A program made the translations under genes and the position numbers. 64,000 nucleotides of DNA. Source: Streptomyces sp. WAC05374. GTDB lineage: Bacteria > Actinomycetota > Actinomycetes > Streptomycetales > Streptomycetaceae. The DNA lies in the NCBI RefSeq assembly GCF_004353505.1, contig NZ_SMNQ01000003.1, forward strand, positions 515,071 through 579,070, written 5' to 3'. The notes beneath the pieces were generated by a model. It ran no database searches, was not told the origin of the DNA, and saw nothing but the letters and a program-made list of their open reading frames with translations. Position 1 is the stretch's first letter; every line of letters begins with the position of its first letter. Positions 34,977-45,638 of the stretch are shown here, piece after piece.

Positions 34977-37202
34977 ATGAGCCAGCAGCCCGCCGAGGTC
35001 CAGGTCCCGCAGTCCCAGCCGTCCGTCGGCTCCATAGCCGCGCACCGGCCGCACACCGTGGCACACGTGCCCGTGTCCGACCTGGCGCGGGATCTCGACG
35101 CCGATCTCGACTCGTACGAGGACGACGGCACCGGCGCCGAGCTGCCGGCCGGCCGGTTCCTGGACCGGGAGCGCAGTTGGCTGGCGTTCAACGAGCGGGT
35201 GCTGGAGCTCGCCGAGGACCCGGCGACCCCGCTCCTCGAACGGGCGAACTTCCTCGCGATCTTCGCCTCCAACCTGGACGAGTTCTTCATGGTCCGGGTC
35301 GCCGGCCTCAAGCGCCGGATCGCCACCGGCGTGGCCACCCGCTCCGCCTCCGGGCTCCAGCCCCGCGAAGTCCTCGACCTGATCTGGACCCGGTCCCGGG
35401 AGCTCATGGCCCGCCACGCGGCCTGCTTCCAGCAGGACATCGCCCCCGCCCTGGCCGACGAGGGCATCCACCTCATCCGCTGGCCCGACCTGACCGAGAA
35501 GGAGCAGGCGCGGCTGTTCACCCTGTTCCGCCAGCAGATCTTCCCGGTCCTCACCCCGCTCGCCGTCGACCCCGCGCACCCCTTCCCGTACATCTCCGGC
35601 CTCTCCCTCAACCTGGCCGTCGTCGTCCGCAACCCCGTCAGCGGCCACCGCCACTTCGCACGCGTGAAGGTCCCGCCGCTGCTCTCGCGCTTCCTCGAAG
35701 CCTCCCCGCAGCGGTACGTCCCGCTCGAGGACGTCATCGCCGCGCACCTGGAGGAGCTGTTCCCCGGCATGGAGGTGCTGGCGCACCACATGTTCCGGGT
35801 GACCCGCAACGAGGACCTGGAGGTCGAGGAGGACGACGCCGAGAACCTCCTCCAGGCCCTGGAGAAGGAGCTCATGCGGCGCCGCTTCGGCCCGCCCGTG
35901 CGCCTGGAGGTCGAGGAGTCGATCGACCCGTACGTCCTCGACCTCCTCGTGCGCGAGCTGAAGGTCTCCGACGCCGAGGTCTACCCGCTGCCCGGCCCGC
36001 TCGACCTGACCGGCCTGTTCGGCATCTCCGCCCTCGACCGGCCGGAGCTGAAGTACCCCAAGTTCGTCGCCGGCACCCACCGCGACCTCGCCGAGGTCGA
36101 GTCGGCGTCCGCGCCCGACATCTTCGCGGCGCTGCGCGAACGGGACGTGCTGCTGCACCACCCGTACGACTCCTTCTCCACCTCCGTACAGGCCTTCCTG
36201 GAGCAGGCGGCGGGCGACCCCGACGTCCTGGCGATCAAGCAGACCCTGTACCGGACCTCCGGCGACTCCCCCATAGTCGACGCCCTCATCGACGCGGCCG
36301 AGTCCGGCAAGCAGGTCCTCGTCCTCGTCGAGATCAAGGCCCGCTTCGACGAGCAGGCCAACATCAAGTGGGCGCGCAAGCTGGAGGAGGCGGGCTGCCA
36401 CGTCGTCTACGGGCTGGTCGGCCTGAAGACCCACTGCAAGCTGTCGCTCGTCGTCCGCCAGGAGGGCGAGACGCTGCGCCGCTACAGCCACGTCGGCACC
36501 GGCAACTACCACCCCAAGACCGCCCGGCTGTACGAGGACCTGGGCCTGCTCACCGCCGACCCGCAGGTCGGCGCGGACCTGTCCGACCTGTTCAACCGGC
36601 TGTCGGGCTACTCGCGCCGGGAGACGTACCGCCGCCTGCTCGTCGCGCCCAAGTCGCTGCGCGACGGCCTGGTCTCACGGATCAACAAGGAGGTCGTCCA
36701 CCACCGTGCCGGGCGGCCCGCCCACGTCCGCATCAAGGTCAACTCGATGGTCGACGAGGCCGTCATCGACGCCTGCTACCGCGCCTCGCAGGCCGGCGTG
36801 CCGGTGGACATCTGGGTGCGCGGCATCTGCGCCGTCCGGCCGGGCGTCGCGGGCCTGTCGGAGAACATCCGGGTCCGCTCGATCCTCGGCCGCTTCCTCG
36901 AACACTCCCGCATCTTCGCCTTCGGGAACGGCGGCGAGCCCGAAGTCTGGTTCGGCAGCGCGGACATGATGCACCGCAACCTCGACCGGCGCATAGAGGC
37001 ACTGGTACGGGTCTCCGACCCCGCCCACCGCGCCGCACTCAACCGGCTGCTGGACACCGGCATGGCCGACACCACCTCCTCCTGGCACCTCGGCCCGGAC
37101 GGGGACTGGACGCGCCACGCCCACGACCACGACGGCCAGCCGCTGCGGCACGTCCAGGAGATGCTGATCGACGCGCGGAGGCGCCGACGTGCTCAAACCT
37201 GA
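34977..37202 (+). CDS. ppk: Polyphosphate kinase Ppk1
   Basis: 741 residues from ATG 34977; the ~60-residue N-terminal extension is common in Streptomyces. Domains: N-terminal helical domain [16 protein letters not shown], head domain, then two PLD-like catalytic domains with [40 protein letters not shown] and [23 protein letters not shown] (phospho-His region). It reversibly makes polyphosphate from ATP. The gap contains tandem GTAACC/GTTACC (34864-34875), which may be a degenerate PHO element. It overlaps a CHAD gene by 14 bases. Confidence 0.97.
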   Translation: MSQQPAEVQVPQSQPSVGSIAAHRPHTVAHVPVSDLARDLDADLDSYEDDGTGAELPAGRFLDRERSWLAFNERVLELAEDPATPLLERANFLAIFASNLDEFFMVRVAGLKRRIATGVATRSASGLQPREVLDLIWTRSRELMARHAACFQQDIAPALADEGIHLIRWPDLTEKEQARLFTLFRQQIFPVLTPLAVDPAHPFPYISGLSLNLAVVVRNPVSGHRHFARVKVPPLLSRFLEASPQRYVPLEDVIAAHLEELFPGMEVLAHHMFRVTRNEDLEVEEDDAENLLQALEKELMRRRFGPPVRLEVEESIDPYVLDLLVRELKVSDAEVYPLPGPLDLTGLFGISALDRPELKYPKFVAGTHRDLAEVESASAPDIFAALRERDVLLHHPYDSFSTSVQAFLEQAAGDPDVLAIKQTLYRTSGDSPIVDALIDAAESGKQVLVLVEIKARFDEQANIKWARKLEEAGCHVVYGLVGLKTHCKLSLVVRQEGETLRRYSHVGTGNYHPKTARLYEDLGLLTADPQVGADLSDLFNRLSGYSRRETYRRLLVAPKSLRDGLVSRINKEVVHHRAGRPAHVRIKVNSMVDEAVIDACYRASQAGVPVDIWVRGICAVRPGVAGLSENIRVRSILGRFLEHSRIFAFGNGGEPEVWFGSADMMHRNLDRRIEALVRVSDPAHRAALNRLLDTGMADTTSSWHLGPDGDWTRHAHDHDGQPLRHVQEMLIDARRRRRAQT

Positions 37203-38139
37203 CCAGGCGACCGCCGGCGAGGTCCTGTCGCCCTACCTCCACGCCCGGGCGGCGGACTTCCTCCGCGCCCTCCGGCTCCACACCGACCCCGGCCCGAACG
37301 CGGCGGGAGCCGAGGCGGCCGCCCGGGCCCTGCGCGCCGCCGCCCGCCGCATCGGCGGCACGCTGCACACCTACCGGCCACTGCTGGACACCGCCTGGGC
37401 GGACCAGCTCCGCGCCGAGCTGGCCTGGCTGTCGGGCACCCTGGCCGCCGAGCACGCCTGTACGTCACGGCTCGTCCGGCTCGTCGACGCGCTGTCCCGG
37501 CTGTCCGGCGGCACGGCGACCGTCCCGGCGCCCCGGCGCGGCGGAGCGGACGGCTCCGCCGGCTCCGGGGCGGAAGCCCTGGCCGTGGGCGCCGCGCGGG
37601 CGGGCGCGCTGCTGGAGCGCCAGCTCACCCTGGCCCGTACCCGCGCCCACTCGGCCGCGCTCCAGGCGATGGGCTCCTCCCGGTTCCACGCGGTCGCCGA
37701 CGCCGTGGCGCTGCTCGCCTCGGAGGTACCGCTGGGCCCCGCCGCCGCAGCGCCGGCCTCCGAGGTGCTCGGCCCGCCCGCGGAGGTCGTCGAGCGGCGC
37801 CTGCTGGACGCCGTGGCCGCCCTGCCCATGGCCCCCGCGGTGGGCGGCGAGCAGCTCGACGGGCCGTGGCACCAGGTGCGGCTGCTGCTGCGGCTGCACC
37901 GGTACGCGGGCGAGGTGCGGGACGCGGAGCCGCCTCTGTACGAGGCGGGGCGGGCGCTGGACCGCCACCGGGACGCCGCCGAGGCGGCCGCCGCCGCCGC
38001 GACCGCCGCGCGGACGCCGCGCATCGCGCCCGCGACGGCGTACGCGCTCGGGGTGCTCCACGCCGACCAGCGGCACGACGTGGAGGCGGCACGGCACGCC
38101 TTCCACCGCGCCTGGCAGCGCACGGCGGTGACCACGTGA
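37189..38139 (+). CDS. CHAD-domain protein, predicted polyphosphate-binding
   Basis: 316 residues, helical and Arg/Ala/His-rich. CHAD signatures: [37 protein letters not shown] and a C-terminal [23 protein letters not shown] proteins bind polyphosphate through a basic central pore and are found on polyphosphate granules. A start GTG inside ppk and a 4-base overlap (GTGA) with the NUDIX gene mean it is made with both. No enzymatic motif is seen. Confidence 0.9.
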   Translation: MLKPDQATAGEVLSPYLHARAADFLRALRLHTDPGPNAAGAEAAARALRAAARRIGGTLHTYRPLLDTAWADQLRAELAWLSGTLAAEHACTSRLVRLVDALSRLSGGTATVPAPRRGGADGSAGSGAEALAVGAARAGALLERQLTLARTRAHSAALQAMGSSRFHAVADAVALLASEVPLGPAAAAPASEVLGPPAEVVERRLLDAVAALPMAPAVGGEQLDGPWHQVRLLLRLHRYAGEVRDAEPPLYEAGRALDRHRDAAEAAAAAATAARTPRIAPATAYALGVLHADQRHDVEAARHAFHRAWQRTAVTT

Positions 38140-38537
38140 TCCGCGCGGCGGGCTGCGTGCTGTGGCGCCGCGCGCCCGGCGGCGACGGGGTCGAACTGGC
38201 CGTGATCCACCGCCCCAAGCACGGGGACTGGTCCCTGCCCAAGGGCAAGCTCGAGCCCGGCGAGGACTCACGGCACGCGGCGGTACGCGAGGTGCTGGAG
38301 GAGACCGGCATGACGTGCACCCTGGGCGCCCCGCTCCCCACCGCCCGCTACAAGGCCGGCGGCCGCCTCAAGGAGGTCGTCTACTGGGCGGCCGAGGCCA
38401 CGGGCGGGGCCTTCGTCCGCAACAAGGAGGTGGACGAACTGCTCTGGCTGCCCCCCGCGGCCGCGCGGGCACGCCTCTCGTACGACCAGGACAAGGAACT
38501 CGTCACGGCGTTCCTGGCCACCCGCCCGGCCCACTGA
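38136..38537 (+). CDS. NUDIX hydrolase
   Basis: 133 residues. The NUDIX box G-x5-E-x7-R-E-U-x-E-E-x-G-U is complete at residues 37-59 (GKLEPGE...REVLEETGM), with DWSLPKGKLE before it. MutT/DIPP-like substrates (8-oxo-nucleotides, diadenosine or inositol polyphosphates) are possible. Its tight coupling to ppk and CHAD suggests a phosphate-polymer or nucleotide clean-up job (inference). GTG 38136 overlaps the CHAD stop. Confidence 0.92.
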   Translation: MIRAAGCVLWRRAPGGDGVELAVIHRPKHGDWSLPKGKLEPGEDSRHAAVREVLEETGMTCTLGAPLPTARYKAGGRLKEVVYWAAEATGGAFVRNKEVDELLWLPPAAARARLSYDQDKELVTAFLATRPAH

Positions 38538-38638
38538 CGCCCCTGGTGTCACCCCCGGGTGGTGGTAGGGCGTGGCCCCCTTCTGTCTTGCCCGCCGGCC
38601 GGTCGGTGGTGCGGCCGGAGCCGGTGGGTGGGGGGCGT

Positions 38639-38944
38639 GGCCCCTCCGGGCTCGCCTCCTCGAGGCCGGCGGCCTTGGCTCTCACACAAGGGAGCCCTTC
38701 CGTTGCCGCCAACCTCTGCGGGGGCGACCCTGCACGGCCCCACCCCGGCCGTACGCCGTCCGCGGGCCGGTGGGTGTGTGGGGACGGCGGTCCTCCTGTC
38801 GTACGCCGACGGCGGCCGGCAAGTGTGAAGAGACGGCGAGGAGGGGCCGTGCAGGGTCGCCCCCGCAGCCGATTGGCGGCGTGAAACGGCTACGAGACTG
38901 GCTCGGCACCCCGCCAACGGCGAGGAGGCGAGCCCGGAGGGGCC
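38639..38944. repeat. Nested inverted-repeat element in the 940-base gap before pstS
   Basis: Outer arms 38639-38662 and 38921-38944 are perfect 24-bp complements. Inner arms 38716-38741 and 38843-38868 are perfect 26-bp complements. The ~54-base pieces between outer and inner arms are partly complementary, so two ~102-base arms face each other across a ~101-base centre. Reading frames through it are long but low-complexity and lack start signals. It looks like a mobile or REP-type intergenic element rather than a gene. Confidence 0.75.
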
Positions 38945-39061
38945 CCGACCCTTGCCCACCGGCATCAGCCGACCCACCGGTGACCGCGCCGCACGGCACC
39001 CGCCCCGACCCTTGCCCACCGGCATCAGCCGACCCACCGGTGACCGCGCCGCACGGCACCC
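38942..39061. repeat. Two perfect 60-bp tandem repeats
   Basis: 38942-39001 and 39002-39061 are identical. They begin in the outer right arm of the inverted-repeat element and its flank. They contain CCGACCCTTGCCCACCGG and a GACCCACCGGTG stretch that also resemble, in inverse, bases around 38600-38635. Confidence 0.9.
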
Positions 39062-39284
39062 CGCAGGGGCCACGCGTCCGCGTCACACGCCCGGGTTACT
39101 CCCCGGCCACCGGCTCGCCCCCCGTGCGGGTGGTCCAGGCTTCGCCCCGTGTGCCGCACGCACCGGCGTACGCCCCGCGCCCGGTGCGACGCGGCGCCCC
39201 ACGGGCCGGGCAGCACACCGCTCCGCCCCGCACAAGGTGCACCGCTCCCACGCGCGGCGCCGCAGGACAATGAGCCGCACGGTG

Positions 39285-39346
39285 GCTCACCACGGCTTCC
39301 GTCACGGTTCACCTGCCGTTCACTCTCCCCCGTCGGCCATGTCACC
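39285..39346 (+). promoter_or_regulatory. Extended PHO box of pstS
   Basis: PhoP direct-repeat units in 11-bp register: GCTCACC (39285), weak CTTCCGT (39296), GTTCACC (39307), GTTCACT (39318) and TGTCACC (39340). The central pair GTTCACC-TGCC-GTTCACT is consensus. PhoR-PhoP activation of pst under phosphate limitation is established in Streptomyces. Confidence 0.85.
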
Positions 39347-39477
39347 TGTCCTGCCTAATTTCGGCCGTACAAGGTGACCGGCTCCGCGCCGCGCGCCCCA
39401 CCATCCAACCGACACACGCCGCCACCAGAAAACCGGCAGACAGACACCGCGGCGGCTCCTGGAAGGAACACCCGAAA

Positions 39478-40608
39478 GTGAAGCTTCAGCGCAAGAACGG
39501 GCTTCGCGCCACCGCGCTCGGCGCCCTCGCCGTCTCCGGCGCCCTGGTCCTCACGGCGTGTGGTTCGGACGACAACACCGGCGCCACCGACGGCGGCAAG
39601 AAGACCGGGGCAGCGTCGAACATCGCGTGCGCCGAGGCCAAGGGCCAGCTCCTGGCCTCCGGCTCCTCCGCACAGAAGAACGCCATGGACCTGTGGGTCA
39701 AGAACTACATGGCCGCCTGCCCGGGCGTGGAGATCAACTACAAGTCCTCCTCCTCCGGTGAGGGCATCGTCGCGTTCAACCAGGGCACGGTCGGCTTCGC
39801 CGGCTCCGACTCCGCGCTGAAGCCGGACGAGGTCGCCGAGTCCAAGAAGATCTGCAAGACCGGCCAGGGCATCAACCTCCCGATGGTCGGCGGCCCGATC
39901 GCCATCGGCTACAACGTGCCCGGCGTGAAGGACCTGGTCCTCGACGCGCCCACGATCGCCAAGATCTTCAACGACAAGATCAAGAAGTGGGACGACCCGG
40001 CGATCGCCAAGCTCAACCCGGGCGCCAAGCTCCCGAGCACCGCCATCCAGGCGTTCCACCGCTCCGAGGACTCCGGCACCACCCAGAACCTCGGCAAGTA
40101 CCTCGGCAAGGCCGCCAAGGCGGACTGGCCCTACGAGGCCGAGAAGAAGTGGCCCGCCCCCGGCGGCCAGGCCGCGTCCGGCTCCTCCGGTGTCGCCGCC
40201 CAGGTGAAGCAGTCCGAGGGCGCGATCGGCTACTTCGAGCTCAGCTACGCCACCTCGCAGAACATCCCGACGGTCCAGATCAACACCGGCGCCTCCGCCC
40301 CCGTCGCGGCCACCTCGGAGAACGCCTCCAAGGCCATCGCCGCCGCCAAGGTCAAGGGCACCGGCAAGGACCTGGCGCTCGAGCTGGACTACGCCACCAA
40401 GGCCGAGGGCGCGTACCCGATCGTCCTGGTGACCTACGAGGTCGTCTGCGACAGCGGCAACAAGGCCGAGACCCTCGGCACGGTCAAGTCCTTCCTGGCC
40501 TACACCTCCTCCGAGGAGGGCCAGAAGGTCCTGTCCGAGGCGGGCTACGCCCCGATCCCGGCCGAGATCAACGCCAAGGTCCGCGAGACCGTCAAGGGCC
40601 TGTCCTAA
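39478..40608 (+). CDS. pstS: Phosphate-binding lipoprotein PstS
   Basis: 376 residues from GTG 39478 (GGAAGG upstream). Lipobox LVLTAC with acylated Cys28, a Gly/Thr/Lys linker, then the phosphate-binding fold: LLASGSSAQKNAM, YKSSSSGEGI, FAGSDSALKPDE and HRSEDSGTTQNL, which supply Ser/Asp/Arg ligands to phosphate. It is anchored outside the membrane and feeds PstCA. Its strong leader contains the PHO box. A hairpin follows before pstC. Confidence 0.97.
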   Translation: MKLQRKNGLRATALGALAVSGALVLTACGSDDNTGATDGGKKTGAASNIACAEAKGQLLASGSSAQKNAMDLWVKNYMAACPGVEINYKSSSSGEGIVAFNQGTVGFAGSDSALKPDEVAESKKICKTGQGINLPMVGGPIAIGYNVPGVKDLVLDAPTIAKIFNDKIKKWDDPAIAKLNPGAKLPSTAIQAFHRSEDSGTTQNLGKYLGKAAKADWPYEAEKKWPAPGGQAASGSSGVAAQVKQSEGAIGYFELSYATSQNIPTVQINTGASAPVAATSENASKAIAAAKVKGTGKDLALELDYATKAEGAYPIVLVTYEVVCDSGNKAETLGTVKSFLAYTSSEEGQKVLSEAGYAPIPAEINAKVRETVKGLS

Positions 40609-40617
40609 GCGCACACC

Positions 40618-40648
40618 AGGCCGGCCCGGCCACTGGCCGGGCCGGCCT
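40618..40648 (+). terminator. Hairpin between pstS and pstC
   Basis: Two 15-bp arms (40618-40632 and 40634-40648) are perfect complements with one central base. It lies within the operon and probably ends most transcripts after pstS, lowering pstCAB expression relative to the binding protein. Confidence 0.7.
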
Positions 40649-40720
40649 CCACCCCATCCGGTGCACCGCCGCCAGGGGAGCCGCCGACCGCGGACTTCCC
40701 CCACACAGACCGGAAAGACC

Positions 40721-41710
40721 ATGGCTATAACGACTGACAACGCACCGGCTCCGCCGGTCGCCGGGAAGCCGGGCGCCACCTCCACGGGTCGCGCGGGCGA
40801 CAAGATCTTCCTCGGCCTCTCCCGGGGCTCGGGCATCCTGCTCCTGGTGATCATGGCGTCGATCGCCGTGTTCCTCACCTACCGGGCCACGCTCGCCCTC
40901 TCCGTGAACGAGGGCAACTTCCTCACCACCTTCGACTGGAACCCGGCCGGCGACCCGCCCGTCTTCGGCATCGCGGTCCTGCTCTTCGGCACGATCGTGA
41001 GCTCGATCATCGCGATGGTGATCGCGGTCCCGATCGCCGTCGGCATCGCGCTGTTCATCTCGCACTACGCGCCCCGCAGGCTGGCCGCGCCCCTCGCGTA
41101 CGTGGTCGACCTGCTGGCCGCCGTGCCGTCGATCATCTACGGCATCTGGGGCGCCCTCTTCCTCGTCCCGTACCTCGAGGGCCTGAACCTCTGGCTGGAC
41201 CAGTTCCTCGGCTGGACGTACATCTTCGAGAAGACCGAGGTCGGCGTCGCCCGCTCGCTGTTCACCGTCGGCATCCTGCTGGCGATCATGATCCTGCCGA
41301 TCGTGACCAGCGTCAGCCGTGAGGTCTTCCTCCAGGTGCCGCGCATGAACGAGGAGGCCGCCCTGGCCCTCGGCGCCACCCGCTGGGAGGTCATCCGCCT
41401 CTCCGTGCTGCCCTTCGGCCGCTCCGGCGTCATCTCCGCCTCGATGCTGGGCCTCGGCCGCGCGCTCGGCGAGACGATGGCCGTCGCCACGGTCCTCTCC
41501 CCGAGCTTCGTGATCTCGCTGCACCTGCTCAACCCGGGCGGCGGCACGTTCGCCCAGAACATCGCCGCGAAGTTCGACGAGGCCAACGAGCTCGGGCGCG
41601 ACGCCCTGATCGCCTCCGGCCTGGTGCTCTTCGTCCTCACCCTGCTGGTCAACGGCGCGGCCCGCCTGATCATCGCGCGCCGCAAGGAGTACTCGGGGGC
41701 GAACGCCTGA
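40721..41710 (+). CDS. pstC: Phosphate ABC transporter permease PstC
   Basis: 329 residues. About six TM helices; the binding-protein-dependent loop EEAALALGATRWEVIRLSVLPFGRSGVISASMLGLGRALGETMAVA is the EAA motif. The ATG 40721 has GGAAAGA upstream. One base overlaps pstA (TGATG). Confidence 0.96.
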   Translation: MAITTDNAPAPPVAGKPGATSTGRAGDKIFLGLSRGSGILLLVIMASIAVFLTYRATLALSVNEGNFLTTFDWNPAGDPPVFGIAVLLFGTIVSSIIAMVIAVPIAVGIALFISHYAPRRLAAPLAYVVDLLAAVPSIIYGIWGALFLVPYLEGLNLWLDQFLGWTYIFEKTEVGVARSLFTVGILLAIMILPIVTSVSREVFLQVPRMNEEAALALGATRWEVIRLSVLPFGRSGVISASMLGLGRALGETMAVATVLSPSFVISLHLLNPGGGTFAQNIAAKFDEANELGRDALIASGLVLFVLTLLVNGAARLIIARRKEYSGANA

Positions 41711-42786
41711 TGAGCAACATGATCCAGGACGCCACGCCCGTCCGTTCCCACTCCCTGCCCTCGGCAGGCCTGAGCGCGCGCCGCCTGCCGCGCTGGGCGC
41801 CGGCCGGCGTCGCCGCCGTGTCCCTCGCCCTCGGCATCGGCATCGGCGTGGCCGCCGGCCTGGACAGCCGCATCCAGTGGGGCCTGATCGCGGCCGCCCT
41901 GTTCGTCGTCATCTCCTACACGGCCACCACGGTCGTCGAGAACCGGCGCCAGGCCAAGGACCGGCTCGCCACCAGCGTCGTCTGGGTGTGCTTCGTCCTC
42001 GCCGTCGTACCGCTGCTGTCCCTGATCTGGACGACGGTCAGCCGGGGCATCAAGGTCCTCGACGCGTACTTCCTCACCCACTCGATGGCCGGTGTCCCCG
42101 GCTTCGAGGCCGGCGGCGGTGTCTACCACGCGCTGGTCGGCACGCTCCAGCAGGTCGGCCTCGCCACCCTGGTCTCCGCGCCGATCGGCCTGCTGACCGC
42201 CGTCTACCTCGTCGAGTACGGCAAGGGCGCCCTCGCCAAGGCCGTGACCTTCTTCGTCGACGTCATGACGGGCATCCCGTCGATCGTCGCCGGTCTGTTC
42301 ATCCTCTCGATCATGCTGATCGCCGGCCTGGCCCCGTCCGGCCTGATGGGCGCCCTGGCGCTGGCGATCCTGATGATCCCGGTGGTGGTCCGCTCCACGG
42401 AGGAGATGCTCAAGCTCGTTCCGAACGAGCTGCGCGAGGCCGCGCTGGCCCTCGGCGTACCGAAGTGGCGCGTCATCCTGAAGGTGGTCATCCCGACCGC
42501 GATCGGGGGTATCACGACAGGTGTGATGCTCGCGATCGCCCGCATCGCCGGTGAGACCGCCCCGATCATGCTGCTGGTCTTCGGCAGCCAGTTGATCAAC
42601 ACCAACCCGTTCGAAGGTGCCCAGTCCTCGCTCCCCTTCTACATCTGGGAGCAGTACAAGGTCGGCAGTGAGGCGTCGTACGACCGCGCCTGGGCCGCCG
42701 CCCTCGTCCTGATCGCCTTCGTCATGATCCTCAACCTGGTCGCCCGCGGCATCGCCCGCTGGAAGGCCCCGAAGACCGGCCGCTGA
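41710..42786 (+). CDS. pstA: Phosphate ABC transporter permease PstA
   Basis: 358 residues; longer than E. coli PstA because of an N-terminal ~60 residues with two extra hydrophobic segments. EAA loop LREAALALGVPKWRVILKVVIPTAIGGITTGVMLAIARIAGETAPIM. It is translationally coupled to pstC. Confidence 0.96.
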   Translation: MSNMIQDATPVRSHSLPSAGLSARRLPRWAPAGVAAVSLALGIGIGVAAGLDSRIQWGLIAAALFVVISYTATTVVENRRQAKDRLATSVVWVCFVLAVVPLLSLIWTTVSRGIKVLDAYFLTHSMAGVPGFEAGGGVYHALVGTLQQVGLATLVSAPIGLLTAVYLVEYGKGALAKAVTFFVDVMTGIPSIVAGLFILSIMLIAGLAPSGLMGALALAILMIPVVVRSTEEMLKLVPNELREAALALGVPKWRVILKVVIPTAIGGITTGVMLAIARIAGETAPIMLLVFGSQLINTNPFEGAQSSLPFYIWEQYKVGSEASYDRAWAAALVLIAFVMILNLVARGIARWKAPKTGR

Positions 42787-42807
42787 GGCCACCTGGAAGT
42801 GATTGAA

Positions 42808-43584
42808 ATGGCCAAGCGAATCGACGTCAGCGGCCTGACCGCCTACTACGGCGCCCACAAGGCGATCGACGACATCTCCATGACCGTCGAGCCCCGCTCC
42901 GTGACGGCCTTCATCGGCCCGTCCGGCTGCGGCAAGTCCACCTTCCTGCGCACCCTGAACCGCATGCACGAGGTCACCCCCGGTGGCCGCGTCGAGGGCA
43001 AGGTGATGCTGGACGACGAGAACCTGTACGGCTCGAACGTCGACCCCGTCGCCGTGCGCCGCACGGTCGGCATGGTCTTCCAGCGCCCGAACCCCTTCCC
43101 CACGATGTCCATCTTCGACAACGTGGCGGCGGGCCTGCGCCTCAACGGCACGTACAAGAAGAACCAGCTCGCCGAGGTCGTCGAGCGCTCCCTCAAGGGC
43201 GCGAACCTCTGGAACGAGGTCAAGGACCGCCTCAACAAGCCGGGCTCCGGCCTCTCCGGCGGTCAGCAGCAGCGCCTGTGCATCGCCCGCGCGATCGCGG
43301 TCGAGCCGGACGTGCTGCTGATGGACGAGCCCTGCTCGGCGCTCGACCCGATCTCCACGCTCGCCATCGAGGACCTGATCAGCGAGCTGAAGGAACGGTT
43401 CACGATCGTCATCGTCACGCACAACATGCAGCAGGCCGCCCGCGTCTCCGACCGCACGGCCTTCTTCAACCTGGCGGCCGTCGGCCAGCCCGGCAAGCTG
43501 GTCGAGATCGACGACACGGAGCGCATCTTCTCCAACCCGTCGGTCCAGGCGACGGAGGACTACATCTCCGGCCGCTTCGGCTAG
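42808..43584 (+). CDS. pstB: Phosphate ABC transporter ATPase PstB
   Basis: 258 residues from ATG 42808 (GGAAG at 9-10 nt; GTG 42799 is too close to it). Walker [21 protein letters not shown], signature [16 protein letters not shown], Walker [17 protein letters not shown] and H-loop [13 protein letters not shown]. It powers phosphate import through PstCA. Ends with two hairpins (43600-43633 and 43637-43671). Confidence 0.97.
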   Translation: MAKRIDVSGLTAYYGAHKAIDDISMTVEPRSVTAFIGPSGCGKSTFLRTLNRMHEVTPGGRVEGKVMLDDENLYGSNVDPVAVRRTVGMVFQRPNPFPTMSIFDNVAAGLRLNGTYKKNQLAEVVERSLKGANLWNEVKDRLNKPGSGLSGGQQQRLCIARAIAVEPDVLLMDEPCSALDPISTLAIEDLISELKERFTIVIVTHNMQQAARVSDRTAFFNLAAVGQPGKLVEIDDTERIFSNPSVQATEDYISGRFG

Positions 43585-43636
43585 TCGCCACCCGGAACTC
43601 CTTGCGGTGCTGCATGGCGGTGCCACCGCAAGGCCA

Positions 43637-43671
43637 AAGGGCCCGCCCCCTCTCCCAGGGGGCGGGCCCTT
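43637..43671 (+). terminator. Terminator of the pst operon
   Basis: AAGGGCCCGCCCCCT (43637-43651) and its complement 43657-43671, loop CTCCC. A smaller hairpin CCTTGCGGTG/CACCGCAAGG (43600-43609/43624-43633) precedes it. Being symmetric, it can also stop pit transcription from the other side. Confidence 0.8.
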
Positions 43672-43683
43672 CCGTATGTCCGG

Positions 43684-43763
43684 GGCGTTCCCGCCTATCC
43701 GAAGATCAACCGCACCACGAAGAAGCTCGCCGCCGCGACCAGCGCGGCCGCCGGCATGGTGAT
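43684..43763 (-). repeat. Displaced 80-bp copy of the 3' end of pit
   Basis: Identical to 43811-43890, which encodes the last residues of Pit and its stop. The offset of 127 bases puts this copy out of frame with pit, beyond its stop codon. It still holds its own ATG (43757) and TAG (43697-43695), giving a 20-residue hydrophobic peptide. Spacer 43764-43810 is a C/G-rich hairpin-like sequence. It is a segmental duplication scar and probably a pseudogene fragment. Confidence 0.9.
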
Positions 43764-43821
43764 ACCGCATCCCCCGGGGGATAACCCCCGGACCCCCAGC
43801 ACAGCCGTGCGGCGTTCCCGC

Positions 43822-44820
<999 letters not shown>

Positions 44821-44825
44821 GAAGC

Positions 44826-45446
44826 TCAGGACTCCTTGACCGCGATGGTCTCCACCGTGTTGGCCACGTGCTCGAACGCGTCGGCGGCCTCTTCCAGCAC
44901 GTCCACGATCTGCTTCAGCTTGAGCACCTCGATGGCGTCGTACTTGCCGTTGAAGAGGTGGGCGAGCAGCTTGCGGTGGATCTGGTCCGCCTGGTTCTCC
45001 AGCCGGTTGACCTCGATCCAGTACTCGGTGAGGTTCTCCATCGTGCGCAGGTGCGGCATCGCCTCGGCGGTCAGCTCGGCAGCCCGCGCCAGCACCTCGA
45101 TCTGCTGCTCGACACCCTTCGGCAGCTCCTCCACGTTGTAGAGGACGACGAGGTCGACGGCCTCCTCCATGAAGTCCATGATGTCGTCGAGCGACGACGC
45201 GAGGGAGTAGATGTCCTCACGGTCGAACGGCGTGATGAAAGAGGAGTTGAGCTGGTGGAAGATCGCGTGGGTCGCGTCGTCGCCCGCGTGCTCCGCTGCC
45301 CGCATCCGCTCCGCGATCTCGGCCCGGGCGGAAGGCTCCGCTCCGAGCAGTTCCATCAGGAGCTTGGAGCCCGTGACGATGTTGTCCGCGGAAGCGGAGA
45401 ACATGTCGTAGAAGCTCGTCTCCCTGGGGGTCAGACGAAAGCGCAC
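44826..45446 (-). CDS. PhoU-like DUF47 protein, partner of Pit
   Basis: 206 residues, fully helical. Sequence MRFRLTPRETSFYDMFSASADNIVTGSKLLMELLG, then DREDIYSLASSLDDIMDFMEEAVD, a PhoU-type E/D-x3-D metal cluster. DUF47 proteins gate or regulate PiT transporters. Cotranscribed with pit. It is divergent from csoR across 190 bases. Confidence 0.93.
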   Translation of the reverse strand: MRFRLTPRETSFYDMFSASADNIVTGSKLLMELLGAEPSARAEIAERMRAAEHAGDDATHAIFHQLNSSFITPFDREDIYSLASSLDDIMDFMEEAVDLVVLYNVEELPKGVEQQIEVLARAAELTAEAMPHLRTMENLTEYWIEVNRLENQADQIHRKLLAHLFNGKYDAIEVLKLKQIVDVLEEAADAFEHVANTVETIAVKES

Positions 45447-45589
45447 GTGGGGTCCTCTAGGTGCATGGGTTCGGTCAGGCTGATGCTAGGCGCATCATCC
45501 GGCCACGGCTAACCGGCGTCATTCAGTGTCGCCCATCAGGCACAGTGAACAGAACCGGGCCCCGCCACCTTCGGCACAGGATCGGTACC

Positions 45590-45610
45590 CTATACCCACG
45601 AGGGGTATAG
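45590..45610. promoter_or_regulatory. CsoR operator
   Basis: CTATACCC-ACGAG-GGGTATAG, perfect 8-bp arms, 28 bases before the csoR ATG. This is the G/C-tract palindrome bound by copper-free CsoR. Confidence 0.85.
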
Positions 45611-45638
45611 CAGCCCTTACGGACAACGGGAGGACGCG

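Noticed and set aside
38549..39273. Open frames on both strands through the inverted-repeat element
   Set aside because: They exist in several frames at once, repeat themselves, and have no Shine-Dalgarno. Low-complexity Arg/Pro/Gly sequence.
41137..43770. 877-residue minus-strand frame opposite pstCAB
   Set aside because: It is antisense to the pst genes; the translation is D/H/G/R-rich without domain patterns. A high-GC shadow.
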